DNA of 64,000 nt from an uncultured Litorivicinus sp. (lineage in GTDB: Bacteria; Pseudomonadota; Gammaproteobacteria; Pseudomonadales; Litorivicinaceae), in NCBI GenBank assembly GCA_902558075.1, contig CACECO010000004.1:1-64000 (forward strand), written 5' to 3'. The position numbers were made by a program, and so were the translations under genes. Shown here in pieces: positions 25,356 to 34,414 of the stretch (positions within the stretch are counted from its first letter, which is position 1; each line of letters starts with the position of its first letter). The notes under the pieces are model-generated. The model worked only from the letters and a program-made list of their open reading frames with translations. It was not told the origin of the DNA and made no database searches.

Positions 25356-26168
25356 TCAGACCGCTGCCTCAGTGGATACCAATCGCTCAACAAAAAATTG
25401 AAGGCCTCCGTTGATTGCATTCATCTCAAGAGAGCTGATTTCTTTAGCCAACCGCTTAAAGTTTTGAGACGCAGTGGCGCCTGGTGAGTGAACAATCACT
25501 GGTGAATACTTTTTGGATGCTTCGAAAATGAGATCGTCACTTTGGATGCTATATAAATACTCTGTATGGAGATTCAGAAATTTAACGCATACCGCATTCA
25601 GGCGATGGTGCAAAAGCTGGCCTGAGCGTTGATCTGGCACACCATTCGGTATTAGTCCAATGTTGGTGTATTTTTGCTCGTTAACCAGTACTTTGACGAT
25701 TCCGTAGGCATCTGCAATCGAACTCGGCTCGTCACGTACGACAACTAATGTTTGGTGGCAGGCTTTGAGAAATGACAATACTGTGGGAGAGATGCCAGCC
25801 GCCACGTCAACAATAAGGTAATCTAAGGGCTCTTTGAATTCTGAAAAGAGCTGAATGATTCCACGTAATTCGGCCTCTGATAAATCTGCCATTTTCCCGA
25901 GGCCTGAGGCACCCGGCACGACATAGATATCGGACGGTCCTCGGACGACGATTTCATTGAATGTCTTTTCGCCCGAAATTACATGTCCAAAGTTGAATTC
26001 AGGGCGAATTCCTAAAGCCAGTTGCACGTTTGCGAGGCCAAGATCACCATCGAATAGCATTACGCGGCTTCCGGCTTGTGCGAGCGCAACAGCCAAATTA
26101 GAGGAGACGGTCGTCTTTCCGACACCCCCTTTGCCGCTTGCAATGCCGATGACCTTTAGTGCACTCAT
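25356..26168 (-). CDS. flhG: Flagellar number regulator FlhG/FleN lacking the N-terminal FlhF-activating helix
   Basis: A 270-residue MinD/ParA-type ATPase that limits flagellar number, partly by restraining FleQ and FlhF. The deviant Walker A (SGKGGVGKTTVSSNLA, residues 11-26) begins almost at the start; DGDLGLANVQLALG and YLIVDVAAG are also present. FlhG normally has an N-terminal DQAxxLR helix that stimulates the FlhF GTPase; here the ATG is nine residues before the Walker strand and a stop lies three codons upstream, so the helix is absent. A C-terminal amphipathic helix for membrane contact is possible. Confidence 0.95.
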   Translation of the reverse strand: MSALKVIGIASGKGGVGKTTVSSNLAVALAQAGSRVMLFDGDLGLANVQLALGIRPEFNFGHVISGEKTFNEIVVRGPSDIYVVPGASGLGKMADLSEAELRGIIQLFSEFKEPLDYLIVDVAAGISPTVLSFLKACHQTLVVVRDEPSSIADAYGIVKVLVNEQKYTNIGLIPNGVPDQRSGQLLHHRLNAVCVKFLNLHTEYLYSIQSDDLIFEASKKYSPVIVHSPGATASQNFKRLAKEISSLEMNAINGGLQFFVERLVSTEAAV

Positions 26169-26189
26169 AATGGCTTAATCTGCCTCCGG

Positions 26190-27455
26190 CTACTGTGTGT
26201 TCTGTGCGGACGTGGGACTGCGATCATTCGGATCAGCTCGCAATCCAGCCAAGTAGTCGAGTGTAGTCGTCTCTTCACCTATTTGTCGACCGCTTTCAGG
26301 ATGGCCGACGGTCTTGTTAAGGTCTTGAGAATCCGTAAAACTCAAGCGCTGAATTGCGTCGTCGAGAAGCCGATCAGCATTGATTAACTCGACCGGTTGG
26401 CTGAAATCTCCATCAGTCGTTCTAACCCAAAGATGCAGTTGAGATTGCTGGGATAGCGCATCAATGAGTACCCATGTGTCGGGTTGAGGCGACATTTCGG
26501 CAATGTTGACGCTATCCCAGCCAAGGCTGTGATTCAGTAACTTTTCACAACTCGACCGAGAGATTTCGGCATTCACAAGTAGATGCATCAAGGTGTCAGG
26601 AACAACAGACTGAATATCTCGGTAAGTTTGATCGATGTTCAAACCGGGGGTGTCGATGAGAATGCACTGATCATCAGGCAATTCTCGAATGATTGTTTCA
26701 AGCATCTGGCGATCTGCACAGCGAAAACACCTGATTCCAAGGGCAGAGCAGATCAGTTGAATTTGGTTCCAGGCGCCAAGTTTTTGATCGGCGAAGCTAA
26801 TGATCGTCAATGAGTCTCTCTGTGAGGTTGTGACAATTTGTGTTGCAAGTTTGCCGATCATCGTTGTTTTGCCAGCACCTGTTAGTCCAAAGATCGCATG
26901 TACCCCGCTGAGGTTTTCGGGTGTCTGATCACTCACCAGTAAAGATGGTGAGAAGAGGTCATGAATACGGCTCTCAGCTTCTGTCGGATTAGTTATATTG
27001 TTGATTGCGTCGAGAATCAGCAGCTTCGAGGTCGATGGCAGTTCATATTGATTCACCTGAGTCTGAAAACGGTTATCAGTCTTCGTATTGTGTTGTTGCC
27101 ATGCTGACGCACTTCTCAATTGCGCGAGTTCTTTTTTCAATAGCCGCATTTCTGTTTTGAACAGATTTACGATTTCTTGTGCGCGATCATTCGTCATAGC
27201 CGGCCCTTGCTTTTGTTCGCCGTGCAATACTGCGGAAAAGCATGGTACTTGTTTCTGTTCACCTTGAACTTCAATTAACAAGTCATCTGCCTGGTCGATC
27301 AGGCTTGGATCAGGTGTAATATCGACTGCGACGATCATTTCAAACTTACGATTAACTTTGTGGCTAGAAACTACCAGAGCGTCAGGACCAAATTCCTGAC
27401 GAACCAACTCCATTGCATGTTTGCTGTCTTTACCGATTATGCGTTTCAGTTCCAT
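26190..27455 (-). CDS. flhF: Flagellar placement GTPase FlhF
   Basis: A 421-residue SRP-type GTPase that marks the cell pole for flagellar assembly. The N-terminal B domain starts MELKRIIGKDSKHAMELV. The NG domain has the P-loop GLTGAGKTTMIGKLA near residue 190 and IDTPGLNID in place of the usual DTxG region. C-terminal GTPase sequence is less conserved than usual and a tail of about 40 residues follows. It lies between flhA and flhG in the standard order, in support of polar flagellation. Confidence 0.94.
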   Translation of the reverse strand: MELKRIIGKDSKHAMELVRQEFGPDALVVSSHKVNRKFEMIVAVDITPDPSLIDQADDLLIEVQGEQKQVPCFSAVLHGEQKQGPAMTNDRAQEIVNLFKTEMRLLKKELAQLRSASAWQQHNTKTDNRFQTQVNQYELPSTSKLLILDAINNITNPTEAESRIHDLFSPSLLVSDQTPENLSGVHAIFGLTGAGKTTMIGKLATQIVTTSQRDSLTIISFADQKLGAWNQIQLICSALGIRCFRCADRQMLETIIRELPDDQCILIDTPGLNIDQTYRDIQSVVPDTLMHLLVNAEISRSSCEKLLNHSLGWDSVNIAEMSPQPDTWVLIDALSQQSQLHLWVRTTDGDFSQPVELINADRLLDDAIQRLSFTDSQDLNKTVGHPESGRQIGEETTTLDYLAGLRADPNDRSPTSAQNTQ

Positions 27456-27466
27456 CAGTTAATTCC

Positions 27467-29578
27467 TTATCTTGATTCTTCGATCTGCGCGGTGATGGTG
27501 GCCACCACATTGACAGATTGGTCTTCGGGGATTTCTGTGTAAGACAAAACCGTCAAATCCGGAATCCGTGGTCGCACCAGGTTAGACAACCAAGGACGAA
27601 TAATCGGTGACACAACCAAAATGGCTGGCTGTCCTTGATCCTCAATTTTTTGAACCTCGGTACGCATGGATTTGAAGATCGCTTCAGCCAGTTCTGGATC
27701 AATTGTCAGGGTTTTGCTTTGCTGTGACTGCTGAACGGCGTTGTGCAGCATCTGCTCGAGCTGAGGCTCCAGTGTTATGACGGGCATATCATCGGAGATA
27801 TCCACTAAGCTTTGGACGATCATCCGGCCGAGTTTCGGTCTAATGAGTGCCGTCAGATCATCGGGATCTTGAGTTTTTCCGCCTTCTTCATTTAAAACCT
27901 CCAAGATGGTTCGCATGTCACGAATGGGCACGCCATCGCGTAACAGGTTTTGCAGTGTGCGAGTGATGATTGCGAGACTCAGCTTTGCGGGAACAAGATT
28001 CTCCACAAGTTTTGGAGATCGCTCAGCTGTTTTATCGAGAATTTGTTGAACTTCATCATGACCGAGCAACTCCGATGCTGTGCCATAAAGAAGACTATTG
28101 AGATGCGTTGCGATCGCTGTCGGAGGATCGACTACGGTGTATCCCATTGTCCGTGCATGATCGCGTTGCGACGGCTCGATCCACACCGCATCTAAACCAA
28201 ACGCAGGCTCCTTGGTCGCGATGCCTTCAATTGGGACCGTAATGTGGCCAGGGTTGATTGCTAATTCTTTTCCGCTGTAACTCTGGCCTCGACCACGAAG
28301 TACGCCATTGACAAGCACATGGTATGTGTTGGGTTCAAGATCAAGGTTGTCACGAATCCGGACTGGCTGGATCAAAAAGCCGAGTTCTGTCGAGAGTTTT
28401 TTGCGTACCCCTTTAACCCGGCTGAGTAGTTGACCGCCGGTTTCTGTGTTCACCAGTGGAATAAGGCCGTACCCGATCTCAAGGGAGATTAAATCGACTT
28501 GGCCGACATCTTCCCACTGCACATCTTGTTCCTCGATAGGGCTAGTTGAGGCTGTTGACGCATCGGAGGCGGTTTGTTCGGTATTATCGCCGGCTCTCAG
28601 TCGATAGACGATTGCTCCGATTCCAGCTGAAACAGCAGCTAGCGAGATAAATACGGTTGATGGCATCCCTGGGATAATGCCGAGGAGGAGCAAAATCGCT
28701 GCTGTCACAAACAATGCAGTCGGATTAGCGAGTTGCGTTCTTGTCTGGTCTGTCATCGACTCATTGGTCGTGACGCGAGTCACAATAATTGCTGTCGCCA
28801 GCGACAGAATTAATGAGGGGATTTGTGCGACTAATCCATCACCGATGGTGAGTAGGACATAAATCTCTCCCGCGTCTGTGAACGACATATCGTATTGGGA
28901 GATTCCAATCGTCAGCCCACCGATGATGTTAATAATCAGAATCAGTAGCCCCGCGATAGCGTCACCGCGAACAAATTTGCTAGCACCATCCATCGAACCA
29001 AAGAAGTCAGATTCTTGGGCGATTTCAGCGCGTCGTATTTTTGCTTCTTCCTGATCAATCACTCCGCTGTTGAGATCTGCATCAATTGCCATTTGCTTAC
29101 CTGGCATTGCATCAAGCGTAAATCGTGCAATCACTTCAGAGACTCGACCAGCACCCTTCGTCACAACGATAAAATTAATGATCATTAGGATTCCGAAGAT
29201 GATGAATCCAACCAAATAATTTCCGCTGATAACAAACTTACCGAAAGCCTCAATGACTTTGCCTGCCGCATCGGTCCCCTCGTGACCATTCAATAAAACA
29301 ATCCGCGTCGATGCGACGTTGAGGGATAGACGTAGCATCGTCGCGAAAAGAAGGACAGCTGGGAACGAAGAAAAATCAAGCGGTTTCTCGGTGTGAATAC
29401 TGATCATAATCACAATCAGTGCAATCATGATGTTGAGTGTGAAAAGAATATCCAGCAACACCGTCGGTAGGGGCAAGATCAGCATTGCGATAATCAGAAG
29501 AACAAGCGCAGGGATTCCCAAGGACTTGAAATCCACATTGGGAATCCGTTGACGAAAATCTGACAGCGCAAGTTGCAC
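27467..29578 (-). CDS. flhA: Flagellar export gate protein FlhA
   Basis: A 703-residue protein with about eight TM segments in the first 330 residues and a large cytoplasmic domain that docks chaperone-substrate complexes. The FHIPEP signature region (RLSLNVASTRIVLLNGHEGT) and the conserved AMPGKQMAIDADLNSG loop are present, as are ILPGHVTVPIEG-like and EPSQRDHARTMGYTVVDP stretches in the C-terminal part. The start is GTG with TAGGAA upstream. First gene of the minus-strand operon, read from the sigma-54 site at 29648-29663. Confidence 0.97.
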   Translation of the reverse strand: MQLALSDFRQRIPNVDFKSLGIPALVLLIIAMLILPLPTVLLDILFTLNIMIALIVIMISIHTEKPLDFSSFPAVLLFATMLRLSLNVASTRIVLLNGHEGTDAAGKVIEAFGKFVISGNYLVGFIIFGILMIINFIVVTKGAGRVSEVIARFTLDAMPGKQMAIDADLNSGVIDQEEAKIRRAEIAQESDFFGSMDGASKFVRGDAIAGLLILIINIIGGLTIGISQYDMSFTDAGEIYVLLTIGDGLVAQIPSLILSLATAIIVTRVTTNESMTDQTRTQLANPTALFVTAAILLLLGIIPGMPSTVFISLAAVSAGIGAIVYRLRAGDNTEQTASDASTASTSPIEEQDVQWEDVGQVDLISLEIGYGLIPLVNTETGGQLLSRVKGVRKKLSTELGFLIQPVRIRDNLDLEPNTYHVLVNGVLRGRGQSYSGKELAINPGHITVPIEGIATKEPAFGLDAVWIEPSQRDHARTMGYTVVDPPTAIATHLNSLLYGTASELLGHDEVQQILDKTAERSPKLVENLVPAKLSLAIITRTLQNLLRDGVPIRDMRTILEVLNEEGGKTQDPDDLTALIRPKLGRMIVQSLVDISDDMPVITLEPQLEQMLHNAVQQSQQSKTLTIDPELAEAIFKSMRTEVQKIEDQGQPAILVVSPIIRPWLSNLVRPRIPDLTVLSYTEIPEDQSVNVVATITAQIEESR

Positions 29579-29647
29579 GATTTAATTCCTAAAAACAATG
29601 GTTTATATTGCATCAATTCCAGTATTCGATGCGTTCTAGATTTAGTT

Positions 29648-29663
29648 AGCAAGAGCAGTGCCA
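29648..29663 (-). promoter_or_regulatory. Sigma-54 promoter of flhA-flhF-flhG-fliA
   Basis: On the minus strand: TGGCAC, five bases, TTGCT, a perfect match to the consensus, 70 bases before the flhA GTG. The intergenic region is shared with the divergent flgP promoter. Confidence 0.85.
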
Positions 29664-29757
29664 ATTTTAAATTCTGTGATTCCATGGATGACTTCAATCC
29701 GTCGGTAAATATTTTTTGTTAGCGACCGATACTTAACGCAGAGTCCGAATTAAAGTC

Positions 29758-29773
29758 TGGCATCAATTCTGCA
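29758..29773 (+). promoter_or_regulatory. Sigma-54 promoter of flgP-flgT
   Basis: TGGCAT (29758-29763), five bases, CTGCA (29769-29773). One mismatch in the -12 element; spacing correct; 41 bases before the flgP ATG. Confidence 0.6.
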
Positions 29774-29813
29774 GGATAATTCGGGTGAGCCAAGATTCGG
29801 TCGGAGAACAAAC

Positions 29814-30317
29814 ATGCGAGCATCACTGAAAACTCTTGTGATAATTGGAACTGCGCTACTAGGTGGATGTAGCATCACGATGACACCACCGGGGCAAAAT
29901 CCTGCCGCTCAGACGGCAACCCCTCAGGTTGAGACAGTCGTGGAAACGAAAGTGGTTCCAGTCGTGGAACGTCGGAGTGCGATCCGGGCAACCGGTTACG
30001 CCGTAATTAGTGTGCAACCATCAGATGTTGGAGCTCAACAACGATTGCTGGCGATCCGAGCATCTAAACTCGATGCGTACCGAGGGCTCACCGAGCAAGT
30101 GTATGGGCAATATCTTGATGCGACCACAACGGTGGCTGATATGGCGGTTCTGAGTGATACCTTCCGAACTCAGGTTGAGGGAGTGATTTATGGAGCCAAG
30201 GTCGTGAGCATTGCGCCGGTTGGTGAAGACACCTATGAGACAACATTATCGCTAGATCAGGATGTCGTTGACGATCTGAGAGCTCTATATTTGGCATCAA
30301 TTGCGAGTCGATCATAG
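29814..30317 (+). CDS. flgP: Outer-membrane ring lipoprotein FlgP
   Basis: A 167-residue lipoprotein (signal with lipobox ALLGGCS near residue 20) of the LPP20/FlgP family. FlgP forms a disk or outer ring around the LP-ring in vibrios and Campylobacter. After a Pro/Gln/Thr-rich linker, the domain contains IRATGYAVISVQPSD, RLLAIRASKLDAYRGLTEQVYG and GVIYGAKVVSIAPVGEDTYE, close to FlgP. The usual upstream partner FlgO is absent from the locus. flgT begins three bases after the stop. Confidence 0.88.
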   Translation: MRASLKTLVIIGTALLGGCSITMTPPGQNPAAQTATPQVETVVETKVVPVVERRSAIRATGYAVISVQPSDVGAQQRLLAIRASKLDAYRGLTEQVYGQYLDATTTVADMAVLSDTFRTQVEGVIYGAKVVSIAPVGEDTYETTLSLDQDVVDDLRALYLASIASRS

Positions 30318-30319
30318 TC

Positions 30320-31432
30320 ATGCGTTTTGTCGCCGGGTTAGTCAGCTATTGCGTGAGTGTCTGCGTCTGGGCCGATGGGCATCTGGGTGCAGATACGAGC
30401 GAGCAGGTGCTCAAAGCGATCAAAGAAAAATTGGTCGCAGAGGCACAGACAGCTGAAACTCAGGTTACGAACACGGCCTGGCTCGACAGCGACGGGCGAC
30501 TTCACGAAAGTACTATGATTCGCTCAGACGTGCGGGTTAAAGGTGTTCAGGTACACCGCTACCTAGAGGAAATGCGCCGGCCTGATGTGGAGATTACCTT
30601 GGACGAGAAACCAGGTGCATTGCCCGAGTGTTTCGCTCCTGATGATCACTTGGTCCGCACAGTGAAAGTGCATCCCGCCATGAAGACTGGGCAGTTTGAT
30701 GTGAACCACATGGGGCTTGTTCGTCAGTTGGGAGATGTCATTCACTCGGAGTTGCAGCAAGGTTTTGAACACAGTCCGCTCTGGCACACGATACGGCAAC
30801 AGCAGGTGATCAGTGGTTATTTGCAGATGGTTTCAGGAGTAGTGCCTGAGGTATCTCGATACGACATGCGGGTGTTTATTAGTCAGGGCCAACCTCCACA
30901 AGCGCATCAGATTGAGCGTATCCCGGGTTCAGATCCTGTCAGTACTTTTTTCAAAGGATCGCCATCTTGGTTTCCAGAATCTTGGGTTCGTGTCCACCTG
31001 TCGCTCACTGATTCGGCAGATGGTGGTCTGATCTGGCAAGCGCGCACCAACTTGAGAATTCCAGCGAGGCCAGTCTCCTACACGGATGAAGTGCTTCCAG
31101 GATCTATGAACCAAACGATCAATGAATTGTTGTCAAAATGGATGGTAGATCTCGTTCGTTATGCTCGCTGTGAGCCCATCCATTTTGCGTTGATGCAGCA
31201 GGCAAATAATCAAATGCATATTGACGGTGGCACTTCGTCAGGAATTCGCGTTGGTGATCAGTTATTGATTATTGATCGAGATACGATTCCGCAACGAAGT
31301 ATGGAGCCGGGGGCTTTGGCGGAATTGTCTCTTGTTCAAGTCACTCAAACGTTTGAGAATCATGCAACCATCGAGCTTGTTGCTGGAGCTTCCCTGCAGC
31401 AGACTGGTGGTCGTGTGGCATTACCGTTTTAA
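30320..31432 (+). CDS. flgT: Flagellar H-ring protein FlgT
   Basis: A 370-residue periplasmic protein with a signal peptide ending near residue 19. FlgT forms the H-ring around the LP-ring in Vibrio and recruits MotX/MotY to the sodium-driven motor. Its N-, middle and C-terminal domains can be followed: SDGRLHESTMIRSDVRVKG, the middle part with YDMRVFISQG and WVRVHLSLTDSADGGLIW, and a C-terminal part with GTSSGIRVGDQLLI. Identification rests on these patterns, length and pairing with FlgP. MotX and MotY are not in the window. Confidence 0.85.
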   Translation: MRFVAGLVSYCVSVCVWADGHLGADTSEQVLKAIKEKLVAEAQTAETQVTNTAWLDSDGRLHESTMIRSDVRVKGVQVHRYLEEMRRPDVEITLDEKPGALPECFAPDDHLVRTVKVHPAMKTGQFDVNHMGLVRQLGDVIHSELQQGFEHSPLWHTIRQQQVISGYLQMVSGVVPEVSRYDMRVFISQGQPPQAHQIERIPGSDPVSTFFKGSPSWFPESWVRVHLSLTDSADGGLIWQARTNLRIPARPVSYTDEVLPGSMNQTINELLSKWMVDLVRYARCEPIHFALMQQANNQMHIDGGTSSGIRVGDQLLIIDRDTIPQRSMEPGALAELSLVQVTQTFENHATIELVAGASLQQTGGRVALPF

Positions 31433-31444
31433 TAGGGATTGATT

Positions 31445-31918
31445 ATGTTGCGAATCGCAAGTGTTCTTTTGATGTGTGTGACATATTCTGTCAATGCCGC
31501 AGACATGTCGGTCGATCAGGCGGTGTCGCGGCTTCTGAAAGATATTCAACAAGAGGTCGAAGTGCTCAAGGTTCCCGTTCCGTCAAAGGCTCAGGTCAAC
31601 CATGAGGGACAAGCTGGCAAATCTGGCGGGCAGATAGTGACTAATGGTACGCATCGTGTCCGACGCGGTGAAACCCTCGATATGGTGATCCGAAAAGTCG
31701 TACCAAATTCGGCAATACAACCACGAATCTTGCGTCAGGCATTTGTGCGAGCGAATCCACATGCGTTTCGGCGTGGTAATCCCAATTGGTTGTATGCCGG
31801 TGCGGTGCTTCAGATTCCGGATATCGAGCATTTGCACCAGGTTATTTTTAAGAACTCACCCAATCGGCTGAAGAAGAATATCAGTGATGAGAAAGCTGGC
31901 TGGGTAAGGTTTCCATAG
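31445..31918 (+). CDS. Exported LysM/FimV-like protein
   Basis: About 157 residues (ATG 31445; a TTG two codons earlier is possible) with a signal peptide ending near NAA. The segment THRVRRGETLDMVIRKVVPN followed by NPNWLYAGAVLQIP is a LysM-like domain of the FimV N-terminal type, expected to bind peptidoglycan. It lies six bases after flgT and directly abuts the next gene, so it is part of the flgPT transcript and probably an H-ring or wall-anchoring accessory. The role is inferred. Confidence 0.75.
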   Translation: MLRIASVLLMCVTYSVNAADMSVDQAVSRLLKDIQQEVEVLKVPVPSKAQVNHEGQAGKSGGQIVTNGTHRVRRGETLDMVIRKVVPNSAIQPRILRQAFVRANPHAFRRGNPNWLYAGAVLQIPDIEHLHQVIFKNSPNRLKKNISDEKAGWVRFP

Positions 31919-33571
31919 ATGGTATCGCCGATCTCAAATCAGCTGAGATCGGAGTTCGGACCCATGAGTCTCGAGCGGGTTTTGCAGGCAAGCTATGGTA
32001 GCCGATTAGCAATCAATGGTGACGACGCTCAGTATACGCTGAGTTACGACAAAGCCACAAAATCGTTGGTTTTGACGGTGTTAACGCCGCGAGCAAATCA
32101 AGTCATTCCTGTATCAGCATCGCAAGATTTGATCTCTTTAGTGATCAAATATGGGTCTCTACGACTGGTGATAGCTGAGCCTGGTCCAGCTAACGCTGTG
32201 ACTTTTAAAGGTGTGATACCAACGCCCCAGCCGACGCAAGTCGTCCTGACTTATCGGTTCGATATGAGTGACACTAAGATTCAGCCAGCTCAGCAGATAA
32301 GCCAGCACGGAATCAACGAAAGAAATCCATTATTCACAGTAATCAGTCGGATCGATGCGCGCCAAGTGAATGGCGCACTATCCCAGCGACTACGGCCTTT
32401 GATGTTCGACCAAACAGTCTCGATTTCGCCTGAGCCGAATCGTTCAGAAAACTCCGATCAACTTGTCCGTTCGGTGGTAGCATCGTTACCAACGATCGAA
32501 GGGAATAAGAGCATGCTAATCCCAGATATCAATCCGGCAATGCCGCGACCCATTGGTCCAGATGCGTTGCCAAATAACGTACCGATTTCTCAGCCAATCG
32601 CTGCCGAGCTTGGGCTAAAACCTGGACAGGTTGTTCAAGCGCTAGTCGCAAATGCTGGGGATAAAATGGCCTTGCAATTAAAAAATGGTGAAATTCTATT
32701 GCCCTCGAACCTTCGACTTCCAGAGGGACAGGTTCAATTGCGAGTGATGCAGGGGCCCCAGGGTCTTCTACTGAGTTTTGCTGGAGCACAGACAGTGTCT
32801 GCTAGTCAAGCTGCAGCAGTTGGCGGCGTTTCTGCTGCTCTCGCCAATATTTTGGCGAGACCTGCTGGGAAGTCGCAGATCCAAAGTTTGTTTTCGCCAC
32901 GAGCCATGGAGTCTTTTCTTTCCGGTCAAGGGCTTGATCGCGAGGCTCGGGTGCTGCAAAACAATCGTCTTGACTCAAATACACTGAACGCACAAGCGAT
33001 TGCTCGGGCTGTACAATTTGGTGGATTGAACACTGAAAGAGCCGTACTCGATGGAGTCTCTTTGTCAGCTCAGACGTTGAAACCTTGGTTGCGGCAGATT
33101 TTGCGGCTCTTGCCTGCGCAGTCAGAAATCGCATCGAGATTCTCTGACCTGGTTGGGGACGTGGAGCGTTTCCAACTCGATGCGATGCCAAACACTGGTA
33201 ATCGAGATCACATCGGGATGTCGGCGCTTTTGTTATTCAGGGATCAACTACCCGTGGAACTTATCTTTGAGCGTTTTCCCTCGGCGGACGATGATGGTGC
33301 TACGGTATGGGTGATTAATGTGCATACGTCGCTCGAGCATTTGGGTGAAATTTGGATGAAGTCGACGTTTTCAAGAAAAGATGTCGATTTGGTCATGTGG
33401 GCTGTTGAGCCGAAAACAGCAAGTCTTGCAAAGGAAGCATCGATCGATTTGAAAGAAGCCTTTTCTGAGATTGGTCTGACTGTCCGGACCATTCAGATAT
33501 TGAATTCTGAGCGAACGAACTTCCCTGATCGCGGTAAACCAATGCATTCGAATTTGGATTTGCAGGCATGA
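31919..33571 (+). CDS. Second FliK-like hook-length/export-switch protein
   Basis: A 550-residue protein with no signal. Residues about 210-290 resemble an OB- or SAF-like insert (LKPGQVVQALVANAGDKMAL, GEILLPSNLRLPEGQVQLRV) and the C-terminal 100 residues match the Flg_hook domain of FliK (SLEHLGEIWMKSTFSRKDVD, EAFSEIGLTVRTIQILN). Similar proteins paired with an FlhB C-terminal homologue occur in many polar flagellates and are often annotated as FliK. The ATG directly follows the previous stop and the end overlaps the next start (ATGA). Its substrate or regulatory role is not settled. Confidence 0.8.
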   Translation: MVSPISNQLRSEFGPMSLERVLQASYGSRLAINGDDAQYTLSYDKATKSLVLTVLTPRANQVIPVSASQDLISLVIKYGSLRLVIAEPGPANAVTFKGVIPTPQPTQVVLTYRFDMSDTKIQPAQQISQHGINERNPLFTVISRIDARQVNGALSQRLRPLMFDQTVSISPEPNRSENSDQLVRSVVASLPTIEGNKSMLIPDINPAMPRPIGPDALPNNVPISQPIAAELGLKPGQVVQALVANAGDKMALQLKNGEILLPSNLRLPEGQVQLRVMQGPQGLLLSFAGAQTVSASQAAAVGGVSAALANILARPAGKSQIQSLFSPRAMESFLSGQGLDREARVLQNNRLDSNTLNAQAIARAVQFGGLNTERAVLDGVSLSAQTLKPWLRQILRLLPAQSEIASRFSDLVGDVERFQLDAMPNTGNRDHIGMSALLLFRDQLPVELIFERFPSADDDGATVWVINVHTSLEHLGEIWMKSTFSRKDVDLVMWAVEPKTASLAKEASIDLKEAFSEIGLTVRTIQILNSERTNFPDRGKPMHSNLDLQA

Positions 33572-33837
33572 AGTTGCAAAAGAAAAAAGCCGTTGCGCTT
33601 GAATATGGTGCGCAAGAGTCGCCTACGGTGATTGCTAAAGGGCAGGATGAACTGGCTTTAGAGATCATCGAAGAGGCAAAAAAATATGGGATTTTTATTG
33701 CTGAGGATCCGCAGCTCGTCGCTGCTTTGTCGCAGGTTGGCTTATCCGAGGAAATTCCAGAAGAGTTGTATCATGCGGTTGCTGTGATGCTTGCCTGGGC
33801 CTACTGGCTCAAGGGTCTCTCGCCAACAGAGCAATGA
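33568..33837 (+). CDS. FlhB C-terminal domain homologue (FhlB/FlhB2)
   Basis: An 89-residue cytosolic protein equal to the fragment of FlhB after its cleavage site: KAVALEYGAQESPTVIAKGQ, ELALEIIEEAKKYGIFI and LVAAL align with the post-NPTH half, without the NP motif or membrane part. Such FhlB proteins can replace the native FlhB fragment in some bacteria. It is coupled by ATGA to the FliK-like gene, so the pair may form an alternative or auxiliary export switch. Convergent with the next gene. Confidence 0.85.
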   Translation: MKLQKKKAVALEYGAQESPTVIAKGQDELALEIIEEAKKYGIFIAEDPQLVAALSQVGLSEEIPEELYHAVAVMLAWAYWLKGLSPTEQ

Positions 33838-33847
33838 AGGCGTTGAT

Positions 33848-34414
33848 CTATTTTTGATCTCTTGCCGGATGGTATTGCGGTTTAACCGAAATCAAAGGCC
33901 GTGCGTGCGGTGGAAGCTGCTGTGTTTGCAATAGTATGTCAACAAATCGCTCGATAGCCTTTGGGTACCAGCGACAGACGACAAGACCAGTGAGTCCGAG
34001 TGATAGAAAAATTAATAACGTCGCTTTCATGCGAATTGACACTGGTTGGCTCTGATCGAGCGTTATGAGCCCAGATGAAATCCAAGTATCAGGGCCAATT
34101 GCCTCTGCACTGATGCGTGACCAAACTCCAAATTCGCAGACGACTGTAATTGGATCGTTTTTATTTTTTTGATTTAAGACATTTGAAAAAACTGTCGGTA
34201 GATCTCTAATGTTGACTCGATTCGCGTTGACGATGGCAAAACGATGCACGGGCTCACCGTTATCGCAGGAGATATTTGGCCGAGGCTGCCATTGAGTCAT
34301 CGAAGTCTGACTGATATTCACGAAGGCAATTAAAAGAAATAGGCCAGCAATGACCATGGTAACCCGGAGCAACCCAGGGTCTGTTTGTTGAAGAGTGAGT
34401 TCGGATTTACGCAT
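33848..34414 (-). CDS. Unknown membrane protein with an SH3-like domain
   Basis: About 188 residues (ATG 34414, a GTG one codon earlier is possible). Two hydrophobic segments (VTMVIAGLFLLIAFVNI near 18-35 and LLIFLSLGLTGLVVCRWY near 133-150) enclose an outer domain with VNANRVNIRDLPTVFSNVL and FGVWSRIS, which resembles a bacterial SH3 repeat. Such domains often bind peptidoglycan. It overlaps the flgN end by eight bases and is therefore in the flgMN transcript. A link to the flagellar wall passage is a guess from context. Confidence 0.65.
   Translation of the reverse strand: MRKSELTLQQTDPGLLRVTMVIAGLFLLIAFVNISQTSMTQWQPRPNISCDNGEPVHRFAIVNANRVNIRDLPTVFSNVLNQKNKNDPITVVCEFGVWSRISAEAIGPDTWISSGLITLDQSQPVSIRMKATLLIFLSLGLTGLVVCRWYPKAIERFVDILLQTQQLPPHARPLISVKPQYHPARDQK

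Noticed and set aside
24641-25420. Longer fliA beginning at 25420
   Set aside because: It would extend 66 bases into flhG; the shorter start gives the normal FliA N-terminus and one-base spacing.
29814-30317. FlgP as a remnant of a prophage or other transfer
   Set aside because: No integrase, attachment site or change of gene style is visible; FlgP and FlgT are normal parts of polar flagellar loci.
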